Source: Arthrobacter methylotrophus (GTDB lineage: Bacteria > Actinomycetota > Actinomycetes > Actinomycetales > Micrococcaceae). From it: 64,000 nt of DNA. Below are positions 1 to 7,672 of this stretch, in pieces. Positions within the stretch are counted from its first letter, which is position 1. Each line of letters starts with the position of its first letter. The notes beneath the pieces are model-generated. The model did no database searches and was not told the DNA's origin. It saw only the letters and a list, made by a program, of their open reading frames with translations. The stretch is from contig NZ_BAABED010000001.1 of the NCBI RefSeq assembly GCF_039539965.1, positions 1,798,001-1,862,000 of the forward strand. Reading direction: 5' to 3'. Both the position numbers and the translations under genes were made by a program.

Positions 1-573
1 CGTGTCGTCGGCCGCCAGACCCTGGGCGGAAACACTACATTCCTGCCCATCAAGGTCAACATGGCCGGCGTCGTTCCCGTCATCTTCGCTTCCACACTGC
101 TGTCACTGCCGAGCCTGATCACCCGGTTCGCCACCGGCAACCAGACCGGCGCCGGCCCCGAATGGGCGCAATGGATTACCGCGAACCTGACCAAAGGCGA
201 CCACCCGGTCTACATGGTGATTTACACATTGTTCATCATCGGGTTCTCGTTCTTCTACGTCGCGATCACCTTCGAACCCAAGGAGATCGCTTCGAACATG
301 AAAAAGTACGGCGGCTTCGTCCCCGGCTTCCGCCCCGGCAAACCAACCGAACGGCTGCTCAAATACGTCTCAGACCGGATCACCACCGCAGGCGCGCTCT
401 ACATCGGCGTCATCGCACTGATCCCGCTGGTCGCCCTGGTGCTCCTGAACGCGAACCAGAATTTCCCGTTCGGCGGCTCCGCGATCCTGATCATGGTCGG
501 CGTCGGACTCGAAACGGTCAAGCAGATCAGCTCCCAGATGGAGCAACGCTCCTACCCGGGCTTGATGCGCTGA
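1..573 (+). CDS. secY: Preprotein translocase subunit SecY, C-terminal part (5' end outside window)
   Basis: SecY forms the inner-membrane channel of the general secretion pathway. The frame is open from base 1, and the visible 190 residues contain the SecY signature KVNMAGVVPVIFAS (residues 18-31), followed by about four hydrophobic membrane segments and the cytoplasmic loop with EIASNMKKYGGFVPG. It ends naturally with PGLMR and a TGA, then a hairpin terminator, so it is the last gene of its transcript. No adenylate kinase, infA or ribosomal-protein gene follows, unlike the chromosomal spc operon. With the SecE gene near 36.3 kb this looks like a second Sec system on an accessory replicon. 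Confidence 0.95.
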   Translation, partial: RVVGRQTLGGNTTFLPIKVNMAGVVPVIFASTLLSLPSLITRFATGNQTGAGPEWAQWITANLTKGDHPVYMVIYTLFIIGFSFFYVAITFEPKEIASNMKKYGGFVPGFRPGKPTERLLKYVSDRITTAGALYIGVIALIPLVALVLLNANQNFPFGGSAILIMVGVGLETVKQISSQMEQRSYPGLMR

Positions 574-584
574 TACCTCGCCCG

Positions 585-617
585 AAGGCCCGGCAGGCTT
601 CCATCTGCCGGGCCTTT
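585..617 (+). terminator. Rho-independent terminator after secY
   Basis: A 12-bp perfect stem AAGGCCCGGCAG / CTGCCGGGCCTT with an 8-nt loop lies 12 nt after the secY stop, followed by a short T run. Confidence 0.75.
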
Positions 618-628
618 GGGCTACCCGC

Positions 629-665
629 GATGACCCAAATGCGCGCCGCCGCACACATTCCAGCC
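629..665 (+). promoter_or_regulatory. P1 promoter for leaderless gene at 666
   Basis: GATGAC at 629-634, 17-bp spacer, CACACAT at 652-658; the ATG at 666 follows after exactly 7 nt with no ribosome binding site. Confidence 0.7.
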
Positions 666-818
666 ATGACGACCAGCACACGACCCCGCTCCGCAGCCGC
701 GGTCCGTGAACAGGCCCTGCTCTGCATAGCCTGCAGCGGCGGATGCCGGGACGCCAACGGCGCCTACACGCTTTGTGCATTGTGCGAGCTGGCCGAAGTA
801 TCGGTGCCGGCAGCTTAG
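666..818 (+). CDS. Small Cys-rich protein, putative zinc ribbon (50 aa)
   Basis: Fifty residues with two close cysteine clusters (LLCIACSGGC and LCALC) that could bind one metal ion. The start is set by the P1 promoter: ATG lies 7 nt after CACACAT, so the mRNA is probably leaderless. Not a family I recognise; similar small Cys-rich proteins occur at 41.4-43.5 kb. Confidence 0.65.
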   Translation: MTTSTRPRSAAAVREQALLCIACSGGCRDANGAYTLCALCELAEVSVPAA

Positions 819-877
819 GCCCGTCGGCCCGGTGACCGCATAGAGAATCTCAAACACGACGACGAGAGAGGCAAGCC

Positions 878-1438
878 ATGCGCATCACCCAGCATTCCCC
901 GTTCGCCACCTTGGACGAGCCGGAGACCTTGCAGAAGATCCGCAAGGGCCGCGGTCGGCTGGCCGCCTACACCTCCTCCAAACCGGCTGTCCGCAGGGAG
1001 GTCCGTCTCACCGGTCAGACCGAAATGCGCAAAGTCCTCCGCGCAGCCCGCGCCCTGAAGGTGACTCTCCAGTGCGACGAAACCCTGGAAGAACTCCGGA
1101 CCCTGGCCTACGAGAGCTACCGGTCCATCACCATCGCAGATGGCCGCACCCCCATGGATCTGACCAGGATGCACCCGACCACCGTCGACCGGCTCACCGT
1201 GAACTACCTCCGTCACGTCCGCACCGTCTACGATTCGTCGCTGCTGCGGAACCGGTTCACCCCCTCGGACCTGCGCTCCTGGTACAACAAAGAGCTCAAG
1301 GCCCGCTGTCTGGAGGAGATCGCCGACTCCTACCCCGAGTTGGCCGGCGAATGCGAACGCCAGCGCATGAAAATCACCCAGACTCTGGAGGAAGCCGCAG
1401 TCGGCCGTCCGTTGAACCGCATCGACGCCGCGGCATGA
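878..1438 (+). CDS. Hypothetical protein (186 aa)
   Basis: Soluble, strongly basic N-terminal half (many Arg/Lys up to residue 65) and a helical acidic C-terminal part; no transmembrane segment or known motif. A ribosome binding site GAGAGG precedes the ATG by 7 nt. Codon usage matches neighbouring genes. Function unknown; the basic charge would allow nucleic-acid binding, but no fold can be named. Confidence 0.8.
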   Translation: MRITQHSPFATLDEPETLQKIRKGRGRLAAYTSSKPAVRREVRLTGQTEMRKVLRAARALKVTLQCDETLEELRTLAYESYRSITIADGRTPMDLTRMHPTTVDRLTVNYLRHVRTVYDSSLLRNRFTPSDLRSWYNKELKARCLEEIADSYPELAGECERQRMKITQTLEEAAVGRPLNRIDAAA

Positions 1439-1439
1439 G

Positions 1440-1476
1440 GGTGAGGCAAAGCCTGCCCTCCGCACACATGACGGGC
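1440..1476 (+). promoter_or_regulatory. P1 promoter for leaderless gene at 1477
   Basis: GGTGAG at 1440-1445, 17-bp spacer, CACACAT at 1463-1469, ATG 7 nt later. It overlaps the end of the preceding gene. Confidence 0.8.
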
Positions 1477-1764
1477 ATGACCGCAACCCAGACCGCCACA
1501 CCACTCCGCTCGGCCCTGGAACGGCTTGCCCGTAAGTGGACCCTGACCCTGCCGGGCGGCGCACCGAACCGATACCACTTCTTCGGGGATGAGCTCACGG
1601 CTCTGCTGGGCACCGCCGATGACGCTGGTCTCGAGATTGCTGCCGAAGCCCTTGCCGACAACTGGGGCAACGCCGGGACCGGAGTCCCCGAAGGCCATGG
1701 CTACGTCCGCGGCTACTTCGCCTTCGATGTGAAGCAGACCGTGAAAGCCAGCAGGGACCAATGA
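1477..1764 (+). CDS. Hypothetical protein (95 aa)
   Basis: Small soluble protein with a central LTLPGGAPNRYHFFGDEL segment and Gly/Trp-rich C-terminus. Start chosen at 1477 because it is 7 nt after the CACACAT element; an in-frame ATG at 1468 lies inside the promoter element and is rejected. Family not recognised. Confidence 0.75.
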   Translation: MTATQTATPLRSALERLARKWTLTLPGGAPNRYHFFGDELTALLGTADDAGLEIAAEALADNWGNAGTGVPEGHGYVRGYFAFDVKQTVKASRDQ

Positions 1765-2033
1765 GCCCTTCGGGCCGCCAGGAAGCCTTTCCGCCGGATC
1801 GTTGCGGGAGCCGTCACCAATCCGCCCAGGCAGACTGACCAAGCCCGGCAGTGGACCACGGGGGTTTCCTTAAGCGCCCTGCGGTTCCGGGCTTCCTCAT
1901 CCTTGGTGCTGTTCTGTGCCACCACTACGCGTGCTTCATCCTCAAGGCCCATGCGTCCAATATTCCGTCCCCGGGTCGGCTGCCTTCGCCGCTGTTTTGC
2001 CCGGAAACCGCTTCGGCCGCACACAAAGAGGAC

Positions 2034-2084
2034 ATGACCAGGTGCCAGAAACCAGCGGCACCATCTACGCATGTTCATCAGTGA
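2034..2084 (+). CDS. Possible 16-residue leaderless upstream ORF
   Basis: ATG exactly 7 nt after the P1-like element CACACAA (2020-2026) opens a 16-codon ORF that ends inside the following P2 region. It may be a leader peptide for the tagged gene downstream or chance. Confidence 0.35.
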   Translation: MTRCQKPAAPSTHVHQ

Positions 2085-2106
2085 ACGCAGCTAAGGAGCA
2101 GCACCC
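2066..2106 (+). promoter_or_regulatory. P2 promoter motif and coupled mini-ORF
   Basis: TACGCATGTTC at 2066-2076 is followed 8 nt after TACGCAT by a GTG (2081) opening a 9-codon ORF whose TGA (2108-2110) overlaps the GTG start of the next gene, giving possible translational coupling. AAGGAG at about 2094 is also a good ribosome binding site. Confidence 0.55.
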
Positions 2107-2976
2107 GTGACCACTACAGCCCGCCAGCCCAAGGGAGTGCCCGTAGGCGGCCAGTTCGCTGCCACCGCCCATGCGGAACCGGACATGCCGCTGACAGCAC
2201 CCGTGGCAGCGCCGCCCATCTCGGTGCCGTCTGACCCGCAATGGTTCAAGCTCGTCTACGAGGACCGGCCCTCCAACGGTGAACGCCGGTCCTACGCCCG
2301 CATCGCCTTGGAAGATTCCCTGGCCGGCGACGACTTCGCCGTCGTCCACGACGAGGCCGCCAGGAGCGAAATCCGGGCCGAAGCCGAAAGGCACGACTCC
2401 GTGGACAAGGCCATCGGCCGAATCGGTAGCAGCAGCATCAAAGCTCACCAGTTCGGTGCAGCCACGGCGCGGGAGCTGAAGACCATCCGGGAACGCCGGC
2501 TGGCCATCGAAAGCCACTACGTCCCCACCTCTGAAGCCACCTTTGAAACCGCTGCGGCCAAGATCGGATCCAGCGCCGAAGAGTACCGCCAAACCCTCGA
2601 GGCAACCTTCCCGCACGTCGGCGAGGAATGGTACGGGCCAATGATGGAAAACCACAGGCTGCAGCCGGAGTCCTGGCAGCGCGGGCAACTGCACAACCTG
2701 GCCATCGTCAACGAACGAAACGCCGCGCTCAAGCTCCACCGGCCCGTGGTCAGCGAAGACGAGAACCCCGACTTCACCACCCACCCCGCCACCCCGCTCG
2801 AATCCCGGATCGACGGGCTGATTGCCCATGGCGGCGACCCCGCCGACCCTGCCAGCGTCCGCTACCTGGCCCATGAAGAAGGCGCCGGCTACGGCACCGT
2901 CTTCATCAAAGAAATCGCCAAACAACGCCTCGCCGCTTGGCGCCACAACCCGATCGACCGCTCCGGAAAGGCATGA
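2107..2976 (+). CDS. GGQFA-tagged protein (289 aa)
   Basis: Begins with the shared tag (RQPKGVPVGGQFA at residues 6-18, then AATAHAEP). The rest is acidic, soluble and Ala/Glu-rich with no transmembrane segment or recognised domain. GTG start preceded by AAGGAG. The stop overlaps the ATG of the Nudix gene, so both are probably translated together. One of eleven proteins in the window with this N-terminus and unrelated bodies. Confidence 0.85.
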   Translation: MTTTARQPKGVPVGGQFAATAHAEPDMPLTAPVAAPPISVPSDPQWFKLVYEDRPSNGERRSYARIALEDSLAGDDFAVVHDEAARSEIRAEAERHDSVDKAIGRIGSSSIKAHQFGAATARELKTIRERRLAIESHYVPTSEATFETAAAKIGSSAEEYRQTLEATFPHVGEEWYGPMMENHRLQPESWQRGQLHNLAIVNERNAALKLHRPVVSEDENPDFTTHPATPLESRIDGLIAHGGDPADPASVRYLAHEEGAGYGTVFIKEIAKQRLAAWRHNPIDRSGKA

Positions 2977-3632
2977 CCATGACCATCACCGCAACCACCC
3001 CCACGGACGACGCCCCGGTTACGTCCCCGGGTCCCATCACCGAAGCGATCGCCGCCATCCAGGCCGCCGCAATCCCCGGCATCATTGAGCGCCTGGACGG
3101 CTCGACCGTCCTGGAAAACAAGTTCATCCGGGTCGACACCGAAACCGTCCGCTTCCCCAACGGGGCGCTCGGGCAGTACTCGACCATCACCTCCGGCTCC
3201 GGCCTGGGCGTCATCACCATCCCGTTCGTGAACTTCCGCGGCATCCCCCACCTGGGGCTCGTCCGCCAGTACCGCTACCCGGTAGGGGACTTCACTCTCG
3301 AATTCCCGCGCGGCGGCTCCGATGACCTCTCCGTGGACGAAGCGGCACGTGAACTCGTCGAGGAAACCGGCCTGGACTACCACTCCGGGACCTTGCTCGG
3401 CACCCTCCGCCCGGACACCGGGATCCTGACCACCGAGGTCGCCGTCTGGAAGACCACTCACGGCATCGAACACATCCGTCCCGGCCACGTCGAGGACGAA
3501 ACCGGCGCCAAGGTCGAGTGGTACAGCTACGGAGAGCTCACCGGCATGGTCCGCAACGGCCACATCACCTGCGGCATGACCCTGGCTGCAATCGCCCTGC
3601 TGGGCGCCGGCGGCCACATGAACTGCCCATAG
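2973..3632 (+). CDS. Nudix hydrolase, ADP-ribose pyrophosphatase-like (219 aa)
   Basis: Nudix enzymes cleave nucleoside diphosphates linked to another group. The Nudix box core AARELVEETGL is at about residues 125-135, preceded by EFPRGG typical of ADP-ribose pyrophosphatases. The box has a shorter loop than the canonical G-x5-E-x7-RE-U-x-EE-x-GU, with D where the first E is expected. Start ATG at 2973 overlaps the upstream stop (ATGA); ATG at 2979 is an alternative. Substrate cannot be read from the sequence. Confidence 0.88.
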   Translation: MTMTITATTPTDDAPVTSPGPITEAIAAIQAAAIPGIIERLDGSTVLENKFIRVDTETVRFPNGALGQYSTITSGSGLGVITIPFVNFRGIPHLGLVRQYRYPVGDFTLEFPRGGSDDLSVDEAARELVEETGLDYHSGTLLGTLRPDTGILTTEVAVWKTTHGIEHIRPGHVEDETGAKVEWYSYGELTGMVRNGHITCGMTLAAIALLGAGGHMNCP

Positions 3633-3638
3633 CGTCAA

Positions 3639-3664
3639 GGCCCGGAGCACTATCGCTCCGGGCC
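3639..3664 (+). terminator. Hairpin, probable terminator after Nudix gene
   Basis: GGCCCGGAGC / GCTCCGGGCC, 10-bp stem with 6-nt loop just after the Nudix stop; no T tract, so a weak call. Confidence 0.5.
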
Positions 3665-3721
3665 GCAACGGCGGAAAATGAAAGGCATGAGGGCACTCCG
3701 CCGTCGACGCCACCATGGGGC

Positions 3722-3758
3722 GGTGCAGGAATCTTCACATGCCGCACACATGAGCGCC
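3722..3758 (+). promoter_or_regulatory. P1 promoter for leaderless gene at 3759
   Basis: GGTGCA at 3722-3727, 17-bp spacer, CACACAT at 3745-3751, ATG 7 nt later. Confidence 0.75.
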
Positions 3759-4148
3759 ATGACTACTTCAACAGTTTCCGCACCCGCCGTAATTACTCCC
3801 GTCGAACGAGCCGCAGCCGGCCGCCAGGCCATCGCTGACTGCCCCGAGGCGTTCGAAGAACTCCAGGGCGAAGGTGACCGCGACCTCGTCGAACACGCGG
3901 CCGCGAACGATGACAACGTCAATGCGGCGTTGGACGCGATCGGCGAACTCACCGCAGAAGAGGCTCCATACCTGGGCAAGTTCCTGGCCGAGCAGCTCGT
4001 CGAAGACGCCATCAAAGCCGAGGCCCGGAAGCAGTTTGCCTCCTACCGCGCCGCACGCCGGACGGTCACCTGTGATGAGGACGCAACTCTCGCCTATGAG
4101 CCCAACGACCCCAAGCACCCCGACTTCCTGAACCGGCTCGGCGTCTAG
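3759..4148 (+). CDS. Hypothetical acidic helical protein (129 aa)
   Basis: Acidic protein predicted mostly helical (long Ala/Glu/Asp stretches, residues 20-100) with a C-terminal NDPKHPDFLNRLGV. No known motif. Start fixed by P1 spacing; longer in-frame starts lie upstream of the promoter. It precedes another leaderless gene 25 nt downstream. Confidence 0.78.
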   Translation: MTTSTVSAPAVITPVERAAAGRQAIADCPEAFEELQGEGDRDLVEHAAANDDNVNAALDAIGELTAEEAPYLGKFLAEQLVEDAIKAEARKQFASYRAARRTVTCDEDATLAYEPNDPKHPDFLNRLGV

Positions 4149-4159
4149 ACGCACAGCCG

Positions 4160-4173
4160 TACACACAAGGGGC
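4160..4173 (+). promoter_or_regulatory. P1-like element for leaderless gene at 4174
   Basis: TACACAC at 4160-4166 and ATG 7 nt later; no GGTGA-like hexamer at the expected -35 distance. Confidence 0.55.
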
Positions 4174-4791
4174 ATGAGCCCATCCACACGTGTCCCCAGC
4201 GGTATTCCCGCTGGGGGCCAATTCGCCCCCACCACCCACGCCGAGCCGGAACTCGCTCTTGACACCGAAGCCAACAGGTTCGCTCATCTGGATGACATCA
4301 GGTCCCTCGACTGTGCGGCAAGCGCCTCACTTCGGTCCCTGGAAGCGGACACCACGGCGGAAGACGAAAGCGCCGCTGACAAGGTCCGTGACGAATGGCG
4401 GCAGCGGCGGGACGAAATAGCCACAAAACTCCGGCGCAAGGAATTTTCCGACTACGCCCGCCGTCGCGAGGACGAAGCATTAGCGCTGCTTGCCTCCGCG
4501 GCCCGGGCCGACCTCCGCAACGTCGCTGACGAACTGCGCATCAAACACCCGACCGCGGCAAGGGTCGTCCTGACCCGGAACTACGACGACGGCAACCTCG
4601 CCATCTGCGTCGAATCCGTCCAAGACATTCACGGCGCCGGCCTCGATGAGGACGTCGTTGACACTGCGCAGGAATTGGTCAGCGAATACAGCTCCCGGCA
4701 GATGGCCCGCTTTGTCGACGAAAGTCCCATCGACCTGGCCTCCGCAGCCGCGTGGAACCCGCCAGGGCGCCCCGGCGCACTGTTCGGCTAA
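4174..4791 (+). CDS. GGQFA-tagged protein (205 aa)
   Basis: N-terminal tag variant TRVPSGIPAGGQFAPTTHAEP (residues 5-25), then an acidic, helical body with many Arg/Glu residues and no recognised domain. Leaderless by P1 spacing. Followed after 59 nt by a second tagged gene; the two bodies are not obviously similar, so they are not simple tandem duplicates. Confidence 0.85.
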   Translation: MSPSTRVPSGIPAGGQFAPTTHAEPELALDTEANRFAHLDDIRSLDCAASASLRSLEADTTAEDESAADKVRDEWRQRRDEIATKLRRKEFSDYARRREDEALALLASAARADLRNVADELRIKHPTAARVVLTRNYDDGNLAICVESVQDIHGAGLDEDVVDTAQELVSEYSSRQMARFVDESPIDLASAAAWNPPGRPGALFG

Positions 4792-4850
4792 ACCCGCGTT
4801 CAGCACCTCTGACGTAAACTCAACCCGCACCTACATCCAGCAAGGACATC

Positions 4851-5486
4851 ATGACCACCACCATTGCCCGGCAGCCCCAGGGCATCCCCGTCGGCGGACA
4901 ATTCGCCCACATCACCCACGCGGAACCATCCCTGAACCTGGACGCCCCCATGACCCGCCGGCAGGCGCTGGATCTCGCCACCCTGGTTCCCGGCCGGTCT
5001 CGCAGCATTGGCCCGGACGTCCACGGCATCGACGGAATCGACACGATCACGCTGACCGACAAGGGACCGCTCAGCCAACCCGCCGTGCCTTTGTTCATTG
5101 AACCGTCCGCCGCGGCCAGGATCGCACCGCCAAAACGCCTGCTGGAGATGCGCTACACCTTGCCCGCTGATGCGAACATCAGGGATCTGTACGAGTTCGA
5201 CGACTGGAGCTACCGGCGTGCCCGCCAAGCCGCGCAGAACAGCGTCGAGGAAATGGCAGGGCTGGGACCCAAACCTTGGACTGTTCCTGTCTCGCACATC
5301 CCGGACACTACCGTTGACCTGGACGAGGACGGAAACCTCGCCTTCACGACCTACGAGACTTTCGCCGAGGGCAGCGCCGTTGACCCGGACGACTTCGAAT
5401 CCTGGGCCTCCGAATTCTCCCGGTACAACGAGCCGACGACCAGACAGAAGCTCGCCACCTGCATCAAGGACAGCTACAACTCCTGA
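4851..5486 (+). CDS. GGQFA-tagged protein (211 aa)
   Basis: Tag RQPQGIPVGGQFA at residues 7-19 followed by HITHAEP; acidic soluble body without recognised motif. AAGGA ribosome binding site 7 nt before ATG. It probably shares a transcript with the preceding tagged gene and ends at a strong terminator. Confidence 0.85.
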   Translation: MTTTIARQPQGIPVGGQFAHITHAEPSLNLDAPMTRRQALDLATLVPGRSRSIGPDVHGIDGIDTITLTDKGPLSQPAVPLFIEPSAAARIAPPKRLLEMRYTLPADANIRDLYEFDDWSYRRARQAAQNSVEEMAGLGPKPWTVPVSHIPDTTVDLDEDGNLAFTTYETFAEGSAVDPDDFESWASEFSRYNEPTTRQKLATCIKDSYNS

Positions 5487-5499
5487 GCTGACCTACAAG

Positions 5500-5529
5500 A
5501 AAGCCCGCCGCTGATCAGCGGCGGGCTTT
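5500..5529 (+). terminator. Rho-independent terminator, possibly bidirectional
   Basis: AAAGCCCGCCGCTGATCAGC pairs with the following GCGGCGGGCTTT; it lies between convergent genes ending at 5486 (+) and 5548 (-). Confidence 0.8.
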
Positions 5530-5547
5530 CGTTGCATGATGAGCCTC

Positions 5548-6048
5548 TTATTTCCTCGAGGACCTGGGTACCGAGGGAGCCTTCACAGGAGCGGCCGGGG
5601 CCTGAACTTTCGGTACCGGGGCAGGAACCACTGGTTTTGCTGTTGGTGCCGTCGGCGGACGGAAGTCACCAGGAACAGGCTTGTAGCCGGGCGGGTAGGG
5701 CATGGGGCTGCGCGGAGCGACCGGAAGGTCTGCCGCCGGAGTCCGAGCAGCAGTGTAGGACCGTCCGTTGTAGGAGGGCACGTAGTAGGAGCGGTACGGC
5801 GTCAACAAGGTGTACGCGGGATGAGCCAAATAGTACGGCGGAACGTATCCGGAGTAGTAGGGCCCGCACGCGAGTGGTGGCACACAGGGGCAGCCGTAAT
5901 AGCTTGATGATCCTGTACTGACGTTGCCTGACCCGGAGGCCTTGGATTCACTGGCGCGGTCCGCGGTGCAGCTTGAGATCCCGATGATGGTCAGGATGAT
6001 TGTCACTGCCGCCAAGGCGATGATGGCGATCTTCTTCTTACGGCTCAT
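5548..6048 (-). CDS. Tyr/Pro-rich lipoprotein or secreted protein (166 aa)
   Basis: Short basic N-terminus (MSRKKK), hydrophobic segment at residues 7-24 and lipobox ISSC with Cys at about 27, so probably a lipid-anchored exported protein. The mature part is low complexity: Tyr/Pro-rich (PYYSGYVPPYY) then Pro/Ala/Val-rich, ending in basic residues. No enzyme domain. Start at 6048 is 7 nt after a P1 element; a longer open frame upstream is rejected. Confidence 0.82.
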   Translation of the reverse strand: MSRKKKIAIIALAAVTIILTIIGISSCTADRASESKASGSGNVSTGSSSYYGCPCVPPLACGPYYSGYVPPYYLAHPAYTLLTPYRSYYVPSYNGRSYTAARTPAADLPVAPRSPMPYPPGYKPVPGDFRPPTAPTAKPVVPAPVPKVQAPAAPVKAPSVPRSSRK

Positions 6049-6085
6049 ACCCGCTATGTGTACGGCGGCTACACCCGCCATCACC
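6049..6085 (-). promoter_or_regulatory. P1 promoter for leaderless lipoprotein gene
   Basis: Minus strand: GGTGAT (6080-6085), 17-bp spacer, TACACAT (6056-6062), ATG 7 nt later at 6048. Confidence 0.8.
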
Positions 6086-6272
6086 AGACACAGCAAGGGC
6101 CTCCGACTTTCGATGCTAAGTCCGGGATCTGATTCGGTGCTGCCTAACCGTTCCGATAGGCCCGTCGTCGGCGTAGGCGCATAGGGAGGACAAACCCTGA
6201 GGGGTTTCACGGCCGTGCCTTGATCGCGGGGTGTGAAGCCCTCGACTCTTGCCCCGACCTGGATGGAATGCA

Positions 6273-6800
6273 ATGACCGCAACAACTGAAATAGCCGCAG
6301 TGATAGAAGACTCCGAGACGTCTGAGCCGACCGAAGCCACCATTGACGGCACCCCGGCCGTCGCAGACCGTCCACTCATCACCCTGGGTGACGGAAGGGT
6401 TGTCGCACCGGCCCGTGACCGGGAAGTCCTTCTGGCCTGGGGCATCGACGCACTGCTGGTCTTTCTGAGCACTTACGGAATCTATGTGATCCTTGCGACC
6501 ACCATGCCCGACCCCTTCTCGTTCGCCCGTGAACTCAACGCCCTGGCCGTCTGGCCGGTTGTGGCACTCATCTACGGCTTCACAACCGGCCACCGACGCT
6601 CACTTGGGCAGCGCATCGCCGGCACCCGCACCCTCCGGATCGATACCGGCGCCGTCCCCGGAGTTCTGCGTGCCGGCTGGATGATGGTGCTTCGGGTCAT
6701 GATCCTCCCCGTCGTCTTCCTGTTCTGCCTTTGCGGTGGGAGCACGTTCGGCATCAAGGACCGGCACGTGTCGATCGACGCCCTGGCCACCGGTTTGTGA
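6273..6800 (+). CDS. RDD family membrane protein (175 aa)
   Basis: The RDD signature is visible: AWGIDALLVF in the first membrane segment (about residues 56-75), then RRSLGQRIAGTRTL and IKDRHVSIDALATG at the end. Three hydrophobic segments. The role of RDD proteins is poorly defined; some act in ion transport or homeostasis. The first 45 residues are an acidic cytoplasmic tail. Ribosome binding site is weak (GGATGGAATG). Confidence 0.85.
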   Translation: MTATTEIAAVIEDSETSEPTEATIDGTPAVADRPLITLGDGRVVAPARDREVLLAWGIDALLVFLSTYGIYVILATTMPDPFSFARELNALAVWPVVALIYGFTTGHRRSLGQRIAGTRTLRIDTGAVPGVLRAGWMMVLRVMILPVVFLFCLCGGSTFGIKDRHVSIDALATGL

Positions 6801-6862
6801 TGTCGAGGTTCCGTCGCTGTTTCGAGCTTGGCTGACTCCTGATTGGGAAAGATTTCGGAAGC

Positions 6863-6899
6863 GGTGATGCTTTTCGGAATCGCCGCACACATCTATTTC
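6863..6899 (+). promoter_or_regulatory. P1 promoter with about 120-nt leader
   Basis: GGTGAT at 6863-6868, 17-bp spacer, CACACAT at 6886-6892. No start codon after 7 nt; the next gene begins at 7022 with a good ribosome binding site. Confidence 0.75.
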
Positions 6900-7021
6900 A
6901 ACAACGGATTTGCCAGTCGAATCCCGTGAGAGATTTCGAGTGTACAAATTCCCGGTCTCTCAGTTACAGTTTTCTTAGCAGGCCATCCGGGTCAGCGAAA
7001 TTGTTCAGGAAAGGACAAGCC

Positions 7022-7174
7022 ATGCACGCATCATCCATGCTTAGCATTTCGGCCGTATGCGGTCGCGGCTTTGTCCTGCCCACGACCAAGCCGGCGCTGG
7101 AATCGTCCCCGAAAGCCTATGGAAACACCTGGCAGCAGCGGAATGACCACGCAAGGCACCGAAGTATCCTCTAA
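7022..7174 (+). CDS. Small hypothetical protein (50 aa)
   Basis: ATG preceded by AGGAAAGGA at proper distance, downstream of a P1 promoter and upstream of a terminator, all just before the tRNA array. Fifty residues, basic C-terminus, no known motif. The peptide could also be a leader for the RNA array. Confidence 0.55.
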   Translation: MHASSMLSISAVCGRGFVLPTTKPALESSPKAYGNTWQQRNDHARHRSIL

Positions 7175-7199
7175 GTTTTGACGGCATGACCGTCCACCA

Positions 7200-7245
7200 G
7201 AGGCCGCTTCGGGTAAGTCCAACCCCGAGGCGGTCTCTCTTTTTG
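7200..7245 (+). terminator. Rho-independent terminator before tRNA array
   Basis: GAGGCCGCTTCGGG pairs with CCCGAGGCGGTCTC (one bulge), followed by CTTTTT. Confidence 0.75.
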
Positions 7246-7295
7246 TCCCGATGAGGACACAGACAGACCGCCACCCGGCCGGAACACCCGGCACT

Positions 7296-7368
7296 GGGGA
7301 GGTAGCTCAGTTGGTAGAGCAGCGGACTCCAAACCCGCAGGTCGCAGGTTCGAGCCCTGTCCGCCCCG
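7296..7368 (+). tRNA. tRNA-Trp (anticodon CCA)
   Basis: Cloverleaf with loop CTCCAAA and T loop TTCGAGC. Two mismatches: A5:G68 in the acceptor stem and A31:C39 in the anticodon stem. No encoded CCA end. First tRNA of the array. Confidence 0.88.
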
Positions 7369-7438
7369 CGCAGTACAACGCACCCGCAAGGGATGCAATT
7401 GTGATTTGAGAATTCCATAGTGAACGTGAAGTAAGAGA

Positions 7439-7483
7439 CGGAGAAATTACCGGAACGCCAATTCCGGTGATGCTACTTCTCCG
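7439..7483 (+). other. Nested inverted repeat between tRNA-Trp and tRNA-Tyr
   Basis: CGGAGAA / TTCTCCG (7 bp) encloses CCGGAA / TTCCGG (6 bp). It lies in the AT-richer spacer 7369-7550 that has no gene; could be a processing signal or a small structured RNA. Confidence 0.4.
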
Positions 7484-7550
7484 CGTTCAAAAACAATTCC
7501 CGGGTCGAATAGAAGGGCTTATCGTCGCGCTATTTGATCCGGGAAACTTC

Positions 7551-7632
7551 GGGAGGTTACCCAAGCGGCCAAAGGGGGCGGACTGTAAATTCGCTGGCTC
7601 AACCTACGTCGGTTCGAATCCGACACCTCCCA
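7551..7632 (+). tRNA. tRNA-Tyr (anticodon GTA)
   Basis: GGGAGGT / ACCTCCC acceptor, loop CTGTAAA, long variable arm, T loop TTCGAAT. No encoded CCA. Confidence 0.93.
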
Positions 7633-7635
7633 CGT

Positions 7636-7672
7636 GATGAGGGCCTCCGGGTCTTCCGCACACATGACGACC
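7636..7672 (+). promoter_or_regulatory. P1 promoter for leaderless HNH gene
   Basis: GATGAG at 7636-7641, 17-bp spacer, CACACAT at 7659-7665, then GTG 7 nt later at 7673. It begins immediately after tRNA-Tyr. Confidence 0.75.

Larger units (their letters stand above)
1765..2106 (+). other. Intergenic region with two stacked promoter motifs
   Basis: No convincing gene on either strand between 1765 and 2020. The 3' part carries a P1-like element (CACACAA at 2020-2026) and a P2 element (TACGCAT at 2066-2072), both ahead of the tagged gene at 2107. Confidence 0.6.

Noticed and set aside
1713..2078. Minus-strand 121-codon frame in the gap before the first tagged gene
   Set aside because: Composition is unlike the real genes (Arg/Trp/Cys-rich), with no ribosome binding site, and it overlaps promoter motifs on the plus strand.
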